DNA of 64,000 nt from Spisula solida (taxonomy: Eukaryota; Mollusca; Bivalvia; Venerida; Mactridae). Positions 1 to 11,690 of this stretch are shown here, one piece after another. The stretch spans positions 9,723,455-9,787,454 of the forward strand of contig OX365948.1 in NCBI GenBank assembly GCA_947247005.1, written 5' to 3'. The notes under the pieces were generated by a model, which was not told where the DNA came from, searched no databases, and worked only from the letters and a program-made list of their open reading frames with translations. Within the stretch, counting starts at the first letter, position 1, and the number at the start of each line of letters is the position of its first letter. The position numbers and the translations under genes were made by a program.

Positions 1-826
1 ATGACGTTAAAAAGTTAAAAAATGACGTTGCCCCGCCTTCCGGTTTCATAGGTCGGCAAAAATGATCTAAACAATTTATTTTCGATATATTTCCAAAATG
101 TTTCGCACGTTTTCTTCTAATATACGTATTAACCACCACATCAAATAATTTGAGAAAATAACATGTAATAGCAAAGTTATAAGCATTTTCTCGTTATATA
201 TGGATCATCCCTCGTATATGATGTGATAGCAGTTTTATGAAACAATAACATGTGATACGTATAATGCTAATTACTCAATAAACACATTTCACTTCAAGTA
301 TGTAGATCTATACACAGTAGTATTGCAGTTGGTTCAGACATTACTGTTGATGTGAACAGTATGTTAATTTACCTAACGCTTATTGTATAATGATGTGCAT
401 ATATACATGTATGTAGGCCTTCTTTTCTGTCTTGCTGTTCCGGATGGTTTTCATAGCATTCGCCATATTAAGTTAATGAAACACCATTGTCTGGTCGTGA
501 ACGGTTCTTTCGAGATAAATAATTATATTCAAAATGCCGCTGTATGTATTACATATGATCGGCACACGAAGAAACCAAATCTTTAAAGCTTTGCATATTG
601 TCCGTCTTATAAATTGTCGGAGTATTGGATTTATCAAACAGATTGAATACATATTGGATTCGTATAAACTTATGCAGTTTCTAGATGACGTGAGATATTT
701 TGATAGCAGTAGGATGAATAACATTGAAAGATAACTTTAGTAAAATGGCAAATTATTTTATTCAGTTGTGAAGACAACAAAGTGTTCTTTGAATGATTTT
801 TAAACAACCAAAAACTCCCCAAAACA
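1..826. other. AT-rich DNA without a recognised gene
   Basis: No splice-bounded or conserved coding segment is visible. Short overlapping open frames on both strands at 383-734 have no recognisable domain or composition shift and look like chance frames. Confidence 0.6.
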
Positions 827-1373
827 TTAAAGGGACTGCCTCACATATTGGTTGTATTGCAAAAATAAAATACAATTGTCAAATATTTGCGTAATTTTGG
901 TTAAGTTGCCTGTAAATCCCTTAAACAACCACACTGACATCTAAAATAACAAGAGAAACTTCGGCATTTTAAAGTTATTTAGTATTTTTACATCAAAAAT
1001 TCTATAGGGTATTAATACCCTATAGAATCAACACTACTATTACTTAAATTGCCTGAAATTTGTTCGCATTTGATGAAAACGAATCGAAAAACGAACCAAA
1101 TACATCACTGATGTTTACGCTGTAGTTTGTCGATGTTACAGTTCAATCATGTGTGAATTACATAATTCACAAAGCATATGGAAGGAAACTTAGCGGGCTT
1201 TTTTCAAGAAAAAAATACTTAGTGGGCGATATCGAGAGTGGTTAAAATTGCTTATCTGCACCAAATATTTCATAAAGTAACTGTCAGGTGCTTTCTATCA
1301 CATCAATACTTGGTAAGGTTGGAAAATCACGATATACAAATTTTTAGCCCAATCTGTGAGGCAGCACCTTTAA
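827..1373. mobile_element. TTAA-flanked inverted-repeat element (MITE-like)
   Basis: Both ends read inward from TTAA (827-830 and 1370-1373) into a shared terminal inverted repeat of about 25 bp with three mismatches. The left end is TTAAAGGGACTGCCTCACA and the right end, reverse complemented, is TTAAAGGTGCTGCCTCACA. The interior has no coding frame and includes a short palindrome around ATTCTATAGGGTATTAATA (about 1000-1027). A TTAA target with duplication is typical of piggyBac-type transposition; assignment to that superfamily is inference. The left 190 bp recur near 60190. Confidence 0.75.
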
Positions 1374-1599
1374 GAGAAGACTTCGAACATAAACTAACAT
1401 CCAATTTCTAGTGAACAGCAAAGTAAACGGCTTGACTAAATATTACAAACAGTCGTACATGTTATGAACATGTTTTAGCTCTATTGGTAATCCATAATCA
1501 TTTGTTGAGATTACAGTCACAATGAATGCAGTCAGACGGTGCTTATATCTTCAGTATGGTCTGATGAAGCACCGAATGATATAATCTGAATACATATGA

Positions 1600-1772
1600 G
1601 AGTTTAGGAGCTAGGTCGTTCAGCTATTGTGGTCGGCTTTTTAATGCTGAATCATTCAGCTAAGGCATTAACTTTGTTGAAACTAGGTCATTCGGCTGGG
1701 GTTTTCAGCTTTTTTATTGCTGAAACTAGGTTATTCAGCTGCAATCATAGCATTCGGCTTTTTAGCTCACCT
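1600..1772. repeat. Degenerate short repeat, GCTGAAACTAGGTCATTCAGCT-like
   Basis: Several imperfect copies of a roughly 30-bp motif built around GAAACTAGGTCATTC and TTCAGCT lie here and again at 2995-3125, on both sides of the 143-bp array. A reverse-complement cluster of the same motif lies at 22640-22815. This is a dispersed low-copy repeat with no coding content. Confidence 0.6.
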
Positions 1773-2990
1773 ATCACAAAGTGACAGATGGAGCTTTTGT
1801 GATCACTCTTCGTCTGTCGCCCGTCCGTCCGTCCGTCCGTCCGTCAACAATTGGCTTGTGTAGACACTAGAGGTCACAATTTTAGCTTAATCTTTATGAA
1901 ACTTGGTCACAATGATCATCTCAACAAAATCTAGGCCAAGTTGGATATTGGGTCATTCGGGGCCAAAAACTAGGTCACTAGGTCAAATCATAGAAAACCG
2001 TTGTGTAGTCACTAGAGGTCACACTTTTGACTTAATCTCTATGAAACTTGGTCACAATGATCATCACAACAAAATCTAGGTCAAGTTCGATATTGTGTCA
2101 TCTGGGGTAAAAACTAGGTCACTAGGTCAAATCATAGAAAAACCTTGTGTAGTCACTAGAGGTCACAATTTTGGTCTTTTCTTTATGAAACTTCGTCACA
2201 GTGGTCAATTTTAAAAAATCTAAGTCAAATTCGATATTGGGTTATCTGGGGTCAAAAACTAGGTCACTAGGTCAAATCATAGAAAAACCCTGTGTAGTCA
2301 CTAGAGGTCACAATTTTGACTTAATCTTTATGAAACTTGGTCACAATGGTCATCTTTACAAAATCTAGGTCAAGTTAGACATTGGGTCATCTGGGGTCAA
2401 AAACTAGGTCACAAGATCAAATCATATAAAAACCTTGTGTAGTCACTAGAGGTCACAATTTTGACTTAATCTTTATGAAACTTGGTCACAATGATCATCT
2501 CAACAAAATCTAGGTCAAGTTCAATATTGGACCAACCCGGGTCAAAAACTAGGTCACAAGGTCAAACAATATAAAAACTTTGTGTAGTCACTAGAGGTCA
2601 CAATATTGGCCTAATCTTGGTCACAATGATCATCTTAACAAAACCTAGGTCAAGTTCGATATTGGGTCATTTAGGGTCAAAAACTAGGTCACATGGTTAA
2701 ATCATAGAAAAACCTTGTGTAGTCACTAGAGGTCACAATGTCAACCTTATCTTTATGAAACTTGGTCACAATGATCATCTCAACAAAATCTAGGTCAAGT
2801 TTGATATTGGTTTATCTGGGGTCAAAAACTAGGTAATTAGGTCAAATCATATAAAAACCTTGTGTAGTCACTACAGGTCACAATATTGGCCTTATCTGTA
2901 TGAAACTTGTTCACAATGATCATCTCTACAAAAGCTAGGTCAAGTTCGACAGATGAGCGACCTAGGGTCCTTTGAGCCCTCTTGTTAATA
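1773..2990. repeat. About 143-bp tandem repeat with (GTCC)n leader
   Basis: The block opens with a segment containing GTGATCACTC and a (CGTC)n tract (1815-1845). It continues as about eight monomers of 140-148 bp, each with GTGTAGTCACTAGAGGTCAC, an AAACTTGGTCACAATG segment and a CAAAAACTAGGTCAC segment. It closes with GAGCGACCTAGGGTCC and GAGCCCTCTTG. The leader, monomer and closing motif resemble a repeat I recall as common in bivalve genomes. No reading frame survives across monomers. Confidence 0.8.
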
Positions 2991-2994
2991 CTAT

Positions 2995-5312
2995 TTCACC
3001 TTTGAGGACTACAGACAGCTACAACTAGGTAGTTCAGCCGTTTTACTGTTGAAACTTGGTCAATTGGCTTGGACATTCGGAACTTTGATTGCTGAAACTA
3101 GTTTATTCAGCCTTTAGACAGCTGGGACTTGAGCGAGTCATTTTCTCGTTCGGTTGTGTGTTGGTCATTGGGCTTTGTATGTTTTCTGCGCTCTGTTGGT
3201 TAAGTTGAGTTCTGTCTTCCCTGTCCGACTTAATATTATCTTTTTTATGTGAAGATATTTATACATATAAATAAGTGAAATCCTAGTAATATCGATATAG
3301 CCAATAACTGCTGACGGAACACAATTAAAAAACACAGCTTATCAATCGAAAGAAATCCATTTTGAATTTTCTACGGATAGAATGACATCTTCGTATGTCA
3401 TATGTTGCTATATTGAACAGTACAAGAATACCACAGACTCACTGGAATCTATTCTAATTACAAAATGTATTAGGACAAACAGTCAAACGTCATTCGCTGA
3501 CAATATTGAATATTTAATATTGGTTTGATAAATTGACATAATACTATGGGGACACATGATAAATATGTTGCGGATCATTATCTAATGAATTCCATGAATC
3601 ACGTTTACGCAATTTTACAAGAACAATCAATTCCCTATGCAAAGATCATTGAACTTAAACTTCAGGTTTGCGAATTTATCAGTCTAGTTCAAATGGTTCA
3701 ATGGACCTTTTAATAGTATTGGTACAATTAATTAGAACGGTCACATTTCGCATCCTTCTACGTCATCATTTTATTTCGAGTTAAGTTGTCGTTTTCATTT
3801 GCAGCAAAATCAAACACACGCCCCTCAAAACAATGTATTAAGTAAATAGAAAATAGTTAATAAAATGAGTGATTAAGTATTGCTGATGACTAAAGAGAAG
3901 GACAATTTTAAGCTAATATATACATGTATATAGTATTGTTTAGGCAAAGAAACAATAGATATTTATTTTTCCTTATTTAGAGCCTTTTCAAAATCGTGTT
4001 ACATATGGTAATTAAACAATGTCAAAAAAGCAGGTTTTCCTGGAGACTGGCTCATATCTAAATAAACTAGACATCAATTTCTGTAAAAAAGCAAAGATAC
4101 TGTTACCTGTGATTTGAAGGATATTCATGTATATTGGAATACATGCAGCAGTAATAAAAGAATGCATAGAACAAAGCACCGGTCTTAACTTCTGTATTTA
4201 TCATTTTAATTTTTTCTTATCACTAATCAGACGAGTACAGATGTTACCTCATAACTTACACAGGTGATACCAGTGGTTTAAAAATGTCATAACTTGGCTA
4301 CACACAGGTGACACCAGTGGTTTAAAAATGTCTTAATCATATACTAATTGGGCATTATCCTAAAATTGAAGTTATTTCCTATATAAAAGTAAACTTAAAC
4401 TTTTATGTTTTAAGATAATGACGTTGCTATGACGTCGTAAAGTTGCTATGTAACACACGCTTTGATGTTACGGTTCGGGGAGAATAAAACACTGGTTTTA
4501 TGCCATGTATTGCTATATTAAACAATATATGAATAACATAGCCTCATGGAACCTATTGTAATTACAAAATGTATTAGGACAAAACAGTCAAACGTACTGA
4601 CAAAGAACGTAAGTAAATATTCGATGAACCACGACGAACACATTTGGAATCGGCATGTGTTCAGACAACACACCAACACTCGCATTTCTGGATAAAAGAT
4701 CAAAGCGCATAACGACAGAGAAGTCAACCACGTAACTGCTCAGGAAACACTAACAGTTCGTGCAATGACATTTTAAATAGCTAGGTTTATGGATCTAATT
4801 AAAACCAAACAACCGTTAATTGCAGTTCATCGTGGCATCAGATAGACTTCAATGGGAATGTTGATCTGATAAATTAGTTGTGCATGAATATTTAAACTGG
4901 ATTCTGACATTTATGTGATCACATGTGACGCTTCAAGAACGCGTAGTTATTTACTACGTTCCTACTCACTAGTACTAGTATCCATATGATTGAAACGAAC
5001 AATGCGGTCTTTAAAATTGTTTAATTCTTGAAATTGTACAACTAAAAGGTCATAGCATGGTACGTGGAGGAAAATATAGGTATTAGATAGACACTCATAA
5101 TGTAAGACGCCTTGGTGGAAGGAAATGAGGCGGTGATGGAGTGGGAATATGAGAATGTGAGGGATTGAGGTGGGGGGTCGCAATAATAGAATGGAATAGA
5201 GACGAGGACAATCATCCCCAACACTGTAATACTGAACAGGACGTTACTTTCTTATTAATTGATTCGTATTTGTTTTCAACATATTGTTTGAACATATTTC
5301 AAACGCGCGGTT
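2995..5312. other. Non-coding stretch with partial local duplications
   Basis: About 110 bp at 3396-3505 recurs imperfectly at 4500-4600; both contain TTACAAAATGTATTAGGAC. A block with ACCAGTGGTTTAAAAATGTC is present twice at 4256-4336. A dispersed repeat at 3958-4065, including GCAGGTTTTCCTGGAGACTG, recurs at 61640-61732. No gene is supported. Confidence 0.6.
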
Positions 5313-5875
5313 CACTATGATATTGCAACACTGCAATCAGACACTCAATTCACCATGATATTGCAACATTGCAGTCAAACGCTCAATTCATCTTGATATT
5401 GCAACAATACAACCAAAACGCTCAATTCACATTGATATTGCAAAACTGCAATCAAACGCCCAATTCACCTTGATATTGCAACACTGCAATCAAACGCTCA
5501 ATTCACATTGATATTGCAACACGGCAATCAAACGCCCAATTCATCTTGATATTGCAACACGGCAATCAAACGCCCAATTCATCTTGATATTGCAACACGG
5601 CAATCAAACGCCCAATTCATCTTGATATTGCAACACTGCAATGAAACGCTTAATTCACATTGATATTGCAACACTGCAATCAGACGCTCAATTCACATTG
5701 ATATTGCAACACTGCAATCAAACGCCCAATTCATCTTGATATTGCAACACTGCAATGAAACGCTTAATTCACATTGATATTGCAACACTGCAATCAGACG
5801 CTCAATTCACATTGATATTAGAACACTGCAATCAGACGCTCAATTCCTCTTGATATTGCGACACTGCAACCAATG
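5313..5875. repeat. 38-bp tandem repeat
   Basis: About 15 head-to-tail monomers, each containing TTGATATTGCAACACTGCAA followed by TCAAACGCYCAATTCA. Variants alternate CTGCAAT and CGGCAAT, and a CGGCAAT subtype is repeated three times in a row at 5520-5620, which suggests local unit spreading. Non-coding. Confidence 0.9.
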
Positions 5876-6742
5876 GGTTTTACTACCTGAAACGTTGCCC
5901 GATAACAATGTGACAGTCATTTGCACAAATAAATGGATTCATTGGTTAACAGTATTAAACTTCATTTAATACCTTGTTGATTATTTAATCCAAAGATAAG
6001 ATTGCGGCAATAAATGCCCGTCTGTTGATTCTTGTACATAGTTTACACAGTGTATGAACAATTGTGCTTTACTAGTGTCGTCATTTTGCGGCCAAATCAA
6101 GCAACTTTAAAATTATCAATATATTGTTCATAACATTAGAAAATTACTTATACATTTTGTATAACCAAAATAAACAGCACAATATCACAATGATTGCTAA
6201 AATACTAATATATTACCGTTAAACTTTGGCCGCAAGTACCTCGGCCAACTCATTGTGTGGCCGCAGATTTGGCAGCATTTGCCCGCAGTTTGGCCGCGTT
6301 TTAAACATGTCCTCACTTCGCTGGGTTCCCGATTAATTCGGTAACAGTTATAAGTGATAGCTTACTTATAAGTAATTGACAAATAAGACAATTCATATGA
6401 AACCCTATATTATTGTTTTCACGCGAAAACATCTGCATCATTTGCAAACGAATAAAACTAGCGATCAGTTCAGTAGTTTTGGAGGAAAAGAATAGACACC
6501 TCAGCAAGTCTACGGTAAAATGGATCAGCAATTATTATTAAAACAGAAAAAAAATGTTTTAATTACGAACATTATCCATCAAAAAAATGTAAATAGGGTG
6601 TAATCAATACGCATTGATATATGTCTATATTGTCATCAATTAATAGCTGCAATATTCGATCACGCAAACAAATTTATACATTGTGTTAACTATCAGTAAC
6701 TTGTCCTTTTACCTCCAGGGGAGAAATTTAGTTCGTATTACA
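5876..6742. other. AT-rich spacer without a recognised gene
   Basis: A short GC-rich patch at 6225-6310 repeats the words GGCCGC and TTTGGC. No coding exon or structured RNA can be supported. Confidence 0.55.
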
Positions 6743-6744
6743 TA

Positions 6745-8061
6745 CGAGGGGTGTTCGAAAAGAAATGCAATTCCATGACTAACTTGGTATTTATTGGGGT
6801 TTTTCGCTTCAAACTTGGCATGTGTACCAAATAGACCATTATCTGCACTTGGGTAAAATTTGGTTGAAATCCATACATCAGTTTGGTCATAATGTATGTT
6901 CAATAAACACTTACTAATTTATACTAAGCTAAAAAACGTTCGAAATACGCATCGTCAAAATGACTAAAAGTATGCCTTATATCAAAGAATTGTCTAAACT
7001 TAATTTAAGTGATAAATTTATACATTATGAACATTTTGAGATTAAAGGACATCGTAAGGTGTTTTTTAGCATTGTAACACTTTTATTGCATGTTTCGAAG
7101 TAGGTCAAAAGCTTCTGAGAGCCAACAACAAAAGTGGTCAACTGAAAACAACAACAACCATACAGAACATTGATAAAAAGTAGGAAATTCGTCTCAAAGC
7201 TGCAATATTAAAAGTTGGACTGTAAGCTGCTCATACAAGCTCGAGTTTATCCCAAGTTCACTTTATTTGGAAGAAAAATCTTGAAGTTAACAACACTTGT
7301 ACCCATTGGATACCATGCTCATTACGTCGTGCCCAAAACGTCATCTTATTTTAAATGCCAAGAAAATATTAAAGTTATACCTCCAGTACTTTCAAGAGAA
7401 GTTCTTAGGTCGTATAACAAAGGATGGAACATACGCTCACCATCATTAGCCAATAATGAAGCAGACATATGATATATGTTGTACCAAGAATTCTAAGCAA
7501 TCCGTAATTGTCAAACGCACACAGTCAATGATGGATATGATTCATTCGATTTTCTTCATCCACAAAGGTCTTGCAATTCAAAAACAATGGACAAATGTGT
7601 TCCAAGACGGTTCTATAGATATTATGTGCATGGAATACTTCAGAAATATTTCATATAGCGTCGAATTCTTAATGGAATAGACCATATGCACATTTCTCAT
7701 GAAAATGCCTCTTCTACTGTAAAGCAGTTTTTGAACAAAAAACGCGTGAGAATACTTTATCACAAAGTCTAATCTGTAGACCTAGTCCTATGCGAAAAAT
7801 TTTAAGTTCCTATTCTTAAATTGCATGCAGAAGACCATAGGCACGGTTCCAGGAAACCTTAGTGGTCAGCCATATTACAATGCATGAGTGTAGTACATTT
7901 TGCAGATGACAAAACATACCTTTAATCTTGAATTTAAAAGTTAAATATGTGTCCAATGTGTAAAAGAGAGTTCATTAAATGTTTTCTGTGAGTTTCGTTG
8001 TAAATGGTTCTGTCAATAAAAAGTTATAGAGTAACTTGCATTCATTTTCGAACACCGCTCG
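6745..8061 (+). mobile_element. Degenerate mariner-like element, copy 1
   Basis: The ends are inverted repeats of about 28 bp: the left begins CGAGGGGTGTTCGAAAAGAA after TA (6743-6744), and the right is its near-perfect complement before TA (8062-8063). The TA target duplication and the 1.3-kb length fit Tc1/mariner. The plus-strand interior holds a broken transposase. Recognisable pieces are a KRTQS..D.IHSIFF..KGLAIQ segment at about 7516-7590 and an H-ENAS-x-VKQFLNKKRV segment at about 7690-7750, the latter resembling the HDNA..H block before the third catalytic acid. Multiple stops and frameshifts make it non-functional. Confidence 0.8.
7456..7775 (+). pseudogene. Mariner transposase remnant
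   Basis: Translation from 7456 gives a 74-residue stretch with VKRTQS, then IHSIFFIHKGLAIQ. This matches the part of mariner-family transposases in the DDE core where ...FFD.KG...Q follows the first catalytic aspartate region. After a frame change, NASSTVKQFLNKKRV follows at about 7705-7750, in the position of the HDNA...FL block. The aspartates expected in these blocks are replaced or displaced and the SPDLAP segment is missing, so activity is not expected. The same segment survives better on the minus strand at 53375-53578. Confidence 0.65.
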
Positions 8062-8063
8062 TA

Positions 8064-8744
8064 TGAAAGCAGCCTCAAGGGTGGCTATCAATGATTGATG
8101 GTTCAACTAGATAATTTTCCTTGAACTTCCTTTTCGACAGGGTCGCTTTCAGCCATATTCTGTGTTTAAACTTAGTCGTATTTCACACTACAAACTTCAA
8201 AGGTTGAAGCGGGACAACGGTACGACCCTCTGAAGTGAATTAAATCACTCCCTTAATGTAAGCCATAGGTGTCGCTGGTTTTTCACATGCAACTACCTCA
8301 AAAACTCAAAGCGGACACTACATATTGTAATAAACCTGCTGACACACACTTGTTCAACAACAAACAACGAAACTGCGAGTCTTCAAATATGAAAACTTCA
8401 TGCGCCAGAGTACGTCGACATTCTGAACAATTGGTTGCGGCTCCTCGAGTGCTCTCACCTTTACTGTTCTGTATGCTGCGTTTCAGTTATAATGTGTTTT
8501 ATATGTTTGTGCTATGTCGTCATAATTAAGACGAAATAAAAGTGGTACCAGTATTTTCTCTTGCTTGTCGCTCAGCATTAGAGTAGGTTAAGAGGTTTTG
8601 GTGAATAACATCAGGAATTACTTGACGAGAGTGGTAAATATAAGCTGTGAACTTGTTTCACGATCGACCGAAACTAACTCCAGCTTAACTATGTAATAAT
8701 GTTGATATTGTCTAATGTTGAGAATTTTTAAATTGTGCTGATTT
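8064..8744. other. Spacer without a recognised gene
   Basis: An 86-codon frame at 8269-8529 has no recognised domain and no clear splice signals, so it is not called as a gene. Confidence 0.5.
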
Positions 8745-9995
8745 GTGAGTTGTGCGTGTGATGTGTGGTTGTCTTTGTGATGTGTGGTCGTCTTTGTGAT
8801 GTGTGGTCGTCTTTGTGATGTGTGGTCGTCCTTGTGATGTGTGGTCGTCTTTGTGATGTGTGGGTTGTGTGTGTGATGTGTTGTCGTCTTTGTGATGTGT
8901 GGTCGTCCTTGTGATGTGTAGTCGTCCTTGTGATGTGTGGTCGTCCTTGTGATGTGTGGGTTGTGTATGTGATGTGTTGTCGTCCTTGTGATGTGTGGTC
9001 GTCCTTGTGATGTGTGGTCGTCCTTGTGATGTGTGTTCGTTCTTGCGATGTGTGGTCGTCCTTGTGATGTGTGGTCGTCCTTGTGATGTGTGGTCGTCCT
9101 TGTGATGTGTGGGTTGTGTGTGTGATGTGTTGTCGTCCTTGTGATGTGTTGTCGTCCTTGTGATGTGTGGTCGTCCTTGTGATGTGTGGTCGTCCTTGTG
9201 ATGTGTGGTCGTCTTTGTGATGTGTGGTCGTCCTTGTGATGTATGGTCGTCCTTTTTGAGGTAGGGTCGTCCTTGTGATGTGTGTTCGTCCTTGTGATGT
9301 GTGGTCATCCTTGTGATGTATGGGTGTGTGATGTGTGGTCGTCCTTGTGATTTGTGGGTTGTGCGTGTGATGTGTGGTCGTCCTTGTGATTTGTGGGTTG
9401 TGCGTGTGATGTGTGGTCGTCCTTGTGATGTGTGGTCGATGTTGTGCTGTGTGGGTTGTGCGTGTGATGTGTGGTCATCCTTGTGATGTGTGGTCGTCCT
9501 TGTGAAGTGTGGGGTGTGTGTGTGATATGCGGTCATCCTTGTGATGTGTGGTCGTCCTTGTGAAGTGTGGGGTGTAAGTGTGATATGCGGTCATCCTTGT
9601 GATATGTGGTCGTCCTTGTGAAGTGTGGTGTGTAAGTGTGATATGCGGTCATCCTTGTGATGTGTGGTCGTCCTTGTGAAGTGTGGGGTGTAAGTGTGAT
9701 GTGTGGACGTCCTTGTGAAGTGTGGGGGGTGTGTGTGTGATATGCGGTCATCCTTGTGATGTGTGGTCGTCCTTGTGAAGTGTGGGGTGTGTGTGTGTGA
9801 TATGCGGTCATCCTTGTGATGTGTGGTCATCCTTGTGAAGTGTGGGTTGTAAGTGTGATGTGTGGTCATCCTTGTGATGTGTGGTCGTCCTTGTGAAGTG
9901 TGGGGTGTAAGTGTGATGTGTGGTCATCCTTGTGATGTGTGGTCATCCTTGTGATGTGTGGTCGTCCTTGTGATGTGTTGTCGTCCTTGTAAAGT
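8745..9995. repeat. 19-bp G/T-rich minisatellite
   Basis: More than 60 copies of a unit close to GTGATGTGTGGTCGTCCTT, with a second subtype carrying GTGAAGTGTGGGG and GTGATATGCGGTCATCC between about 9500 and 9930. The plus strand is almost free of A and C-rich words. Because 19 is not a multiple of 3 and no frame of the unit contains a stop on the minus strand, long minus frames rich in HITRTT/HHKDD appear (9536-8712, and others at 9533-9869). These are artefacts. Confidence 0.93.
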
Positions 9996-10389
9996 GTATC
10001 TGTTGAGTGCTGCATTTGCTGTATAATGTGTTATTTTTTGTGTGCCCCTCTCTATGAGCACCAATTCTAGATTGTATTGTCACATTCCAGAGATGTTGCT
10101 CCAATGCTATTTATATTTGTCCGTGTTGTTTCTTTGCTTGTATTTTATCTCATATCAATTATTTAGAGAATATCAATAGTAACATAGCATATGATCAACT
10201 TTATGCGTATTCCAGTAACGTACTTGTGCTTAAGGGCAGATTTCAATCTAAAACGTCTATTTGAATTATAGAGGTTATCTGCAATTCTGAATATTGTTCG
10301 GGGGAAAAATGAGATGAGATATTTTCGAAAGATCAATTTCTGTACAGTCAACCAAATTAATAAGAATCGTTCATTCTTTAGATAATTGT
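9996..10389. other. Spacer without a recognised gene
   Basis: AT-rich sequence between two arrays. Nothing beyond short chance frames is seen. Confidence 0.5.
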
Positions 10390-10836
10390 GTTCAATGGGA
10401 TCATGTGATGCTATGCTTCCGTGTGTTACCGATGGTGCGCCGTTACAATAATACGTTTAATTAAATGTGAAGTGCCTTAACAATTACTTCTATGGTTGCA
10501 CTCTATGCGTCCGTGTCCGACCTATGATATTTGTTTATAACGGTAACTTGATTCTTTGAATCTGTGTTAAACCAATAGTATGAGTTTATATGGCTCACGT
10601 GATTCTCTGCTTTCGTGTCCAACCAATGGAATGCGTTGTATGGATCACGTTATTCTATGCATCTGTGTCCTACCAATGGGATGAGTTTATATGGACCACA
10701 TGATTCTGTGTTTCCGTGCCCAACTAATGACATGCGTTAAAAGGTATCATGTGATTCTCAGTTTCCGTTTCAAAAAAATGATATGTGTTTATAGGCATCA
10801 CGTGCGTCTATGCTACCATGTCTAACAAATGGTATA
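10390..10836. repeat. About 50-bp degenerate tandem repeat, left part
   Basis: Seven or eight diverged units carry TATGGATCACGTGATTCTATG, CTTCCGTGTCCAACCAATGG and TATGAGTTTAT in order. The array is cut at 10835-10836 by the element that follows and resumes at 11535. Confidence 0.75.
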
Positions 10837-11003
10837 GTGCGGCCAAGATATGATGGCACAATAACATTTACACATGCTAATTAGACTACGGGTTCATTTT
10901 CAACAGAAAGGGGTGCTTATTTACAGTCATGGTCAATAAACGCTTGTTTCGTATTACGTTTTTTAATACATGTATGAGCAAATATACGACACATTTGTAC
11001 ATG

Positions 11004-11086
11004 TGCCTCGCTGGCTCAGTTGGTAAAGCTTTGGAAATACAATAATATTACGGATGGAGGTTACTGGTTCGAGTCTCACTTTAGTG
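11004..11086 (+). ncRNA. tRNA-like sequence (pol III A and B boxes)
   Basis: TGGCTCAGTTGG (11012-11023) fits the A box and GGTTCGAGTCT (11066-11076) fits the B box, at tRNA-like spacing. The acceptor and T stems do not pair properly and no credible anticodon arm is seen. This is more likely a tRNA-derived promoter or SINE head than a functional tRNA. Confidence 0.45.
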
Positions 11087-11325
11087 TATTTTTTGTAATG
11101 ATTTGTATTGTACAGTTCTAGTAAACCCTTTTCTTTGTACATTTGTGTATCCCGTTATTCGTTGATTATCTTGTTACATTTTTTTTAAATACGTATACAC
11201 ATTGTTCATCAGCAGTGTCTGTGACAGAATCATTTAATAAATCTGCAAAATCATCATCACTATCACCATCACAAAACATCACAAAAATAATTCACGACAA
11301 AACATAAAAATAAAAAAATATTCCG

Positions 11326-11378
11326 ATGGTATTCGAAGCCGGACCTTCAGCGTTGTCGTTACCACTAGACTATAAAAT
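11326..11378 (-). ncRNA. tRNA-like sequence on the opposite strand
   Basis: Read on the minus strand, TAGTCTAGTGGTAA (11372-11359) resembles an A box and GGCTTCGAATACC (11340-11328) a B box. The spacing between the boxes is shorter than in a standard tRNA and no cloverleaf forms. An A/T-rich tail with T runs follows. Confidence 0.35.
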
Positions 11379-11534
11379 AAGCACAACGATCTTCATCCTT
11401 AAGTAGCCTAGATTAAAATAACTCAACACTCGCTTAGATGATCATGATTTATTTACTTACCCGCGTTTTGATATGGACTGATCCAACCAGTGACGTTTAC
11501 ACAATGTTAGTGTGCCATCATATCTTGGCCGCAC

Positions 11535-11690
11535 TACGTTTATATAGATCACGTGTTTCTATGCCTGCGTGTCAAAACCAATGGCATGTGTTTATATGGA
11601 TCACTTGATCCTATGCTTCCGTGTCCAATAACAGGTGTTCGTTTATAGGGACCATGCAGTAATATGCTTTAATGTCAAACCACTGACAAT
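11535..11690. repeat. About 50-bp degenerate tandem repeat, right part
   Basis: Continuation of the array at 10390-10836 after the insertion: three units with TTTATATGGATCACTTGATC-type sequence and CTTCCGTGTCCAA. Confidence 0.7.

Larger units (their letters stand above)
10837..11534. mobile_element. TA-flanked inverted-repeat element inside the 50-bp array
   Basis: A 33-bp terminal inverted repeat with one mismatch begins GTGCGGCCAAGATATGATGG on the left and ends with its complement on the right. TA is present on both sides (10835-10836 and 11535-11536). Removing the insert and one TA rejoins a 50-bp monomer (AATGGTA followed by CGTTTATAT). The TA duplication points to a Tc1/mariner-type non-autonomous element. 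No transposase is present. Two tRNA-like A/B-box pairs lie inside in opposite orientations. Confidence 0.8.

Noticed and set aside
8712..9536. 274-codon minus-strand frame, His/Thr/Lys/Asp repeats
   Set aside because: It is produced by a 19-bp minisatellite with no stop in the three minus frames; a multi-frame repeat with no independent coding signal.
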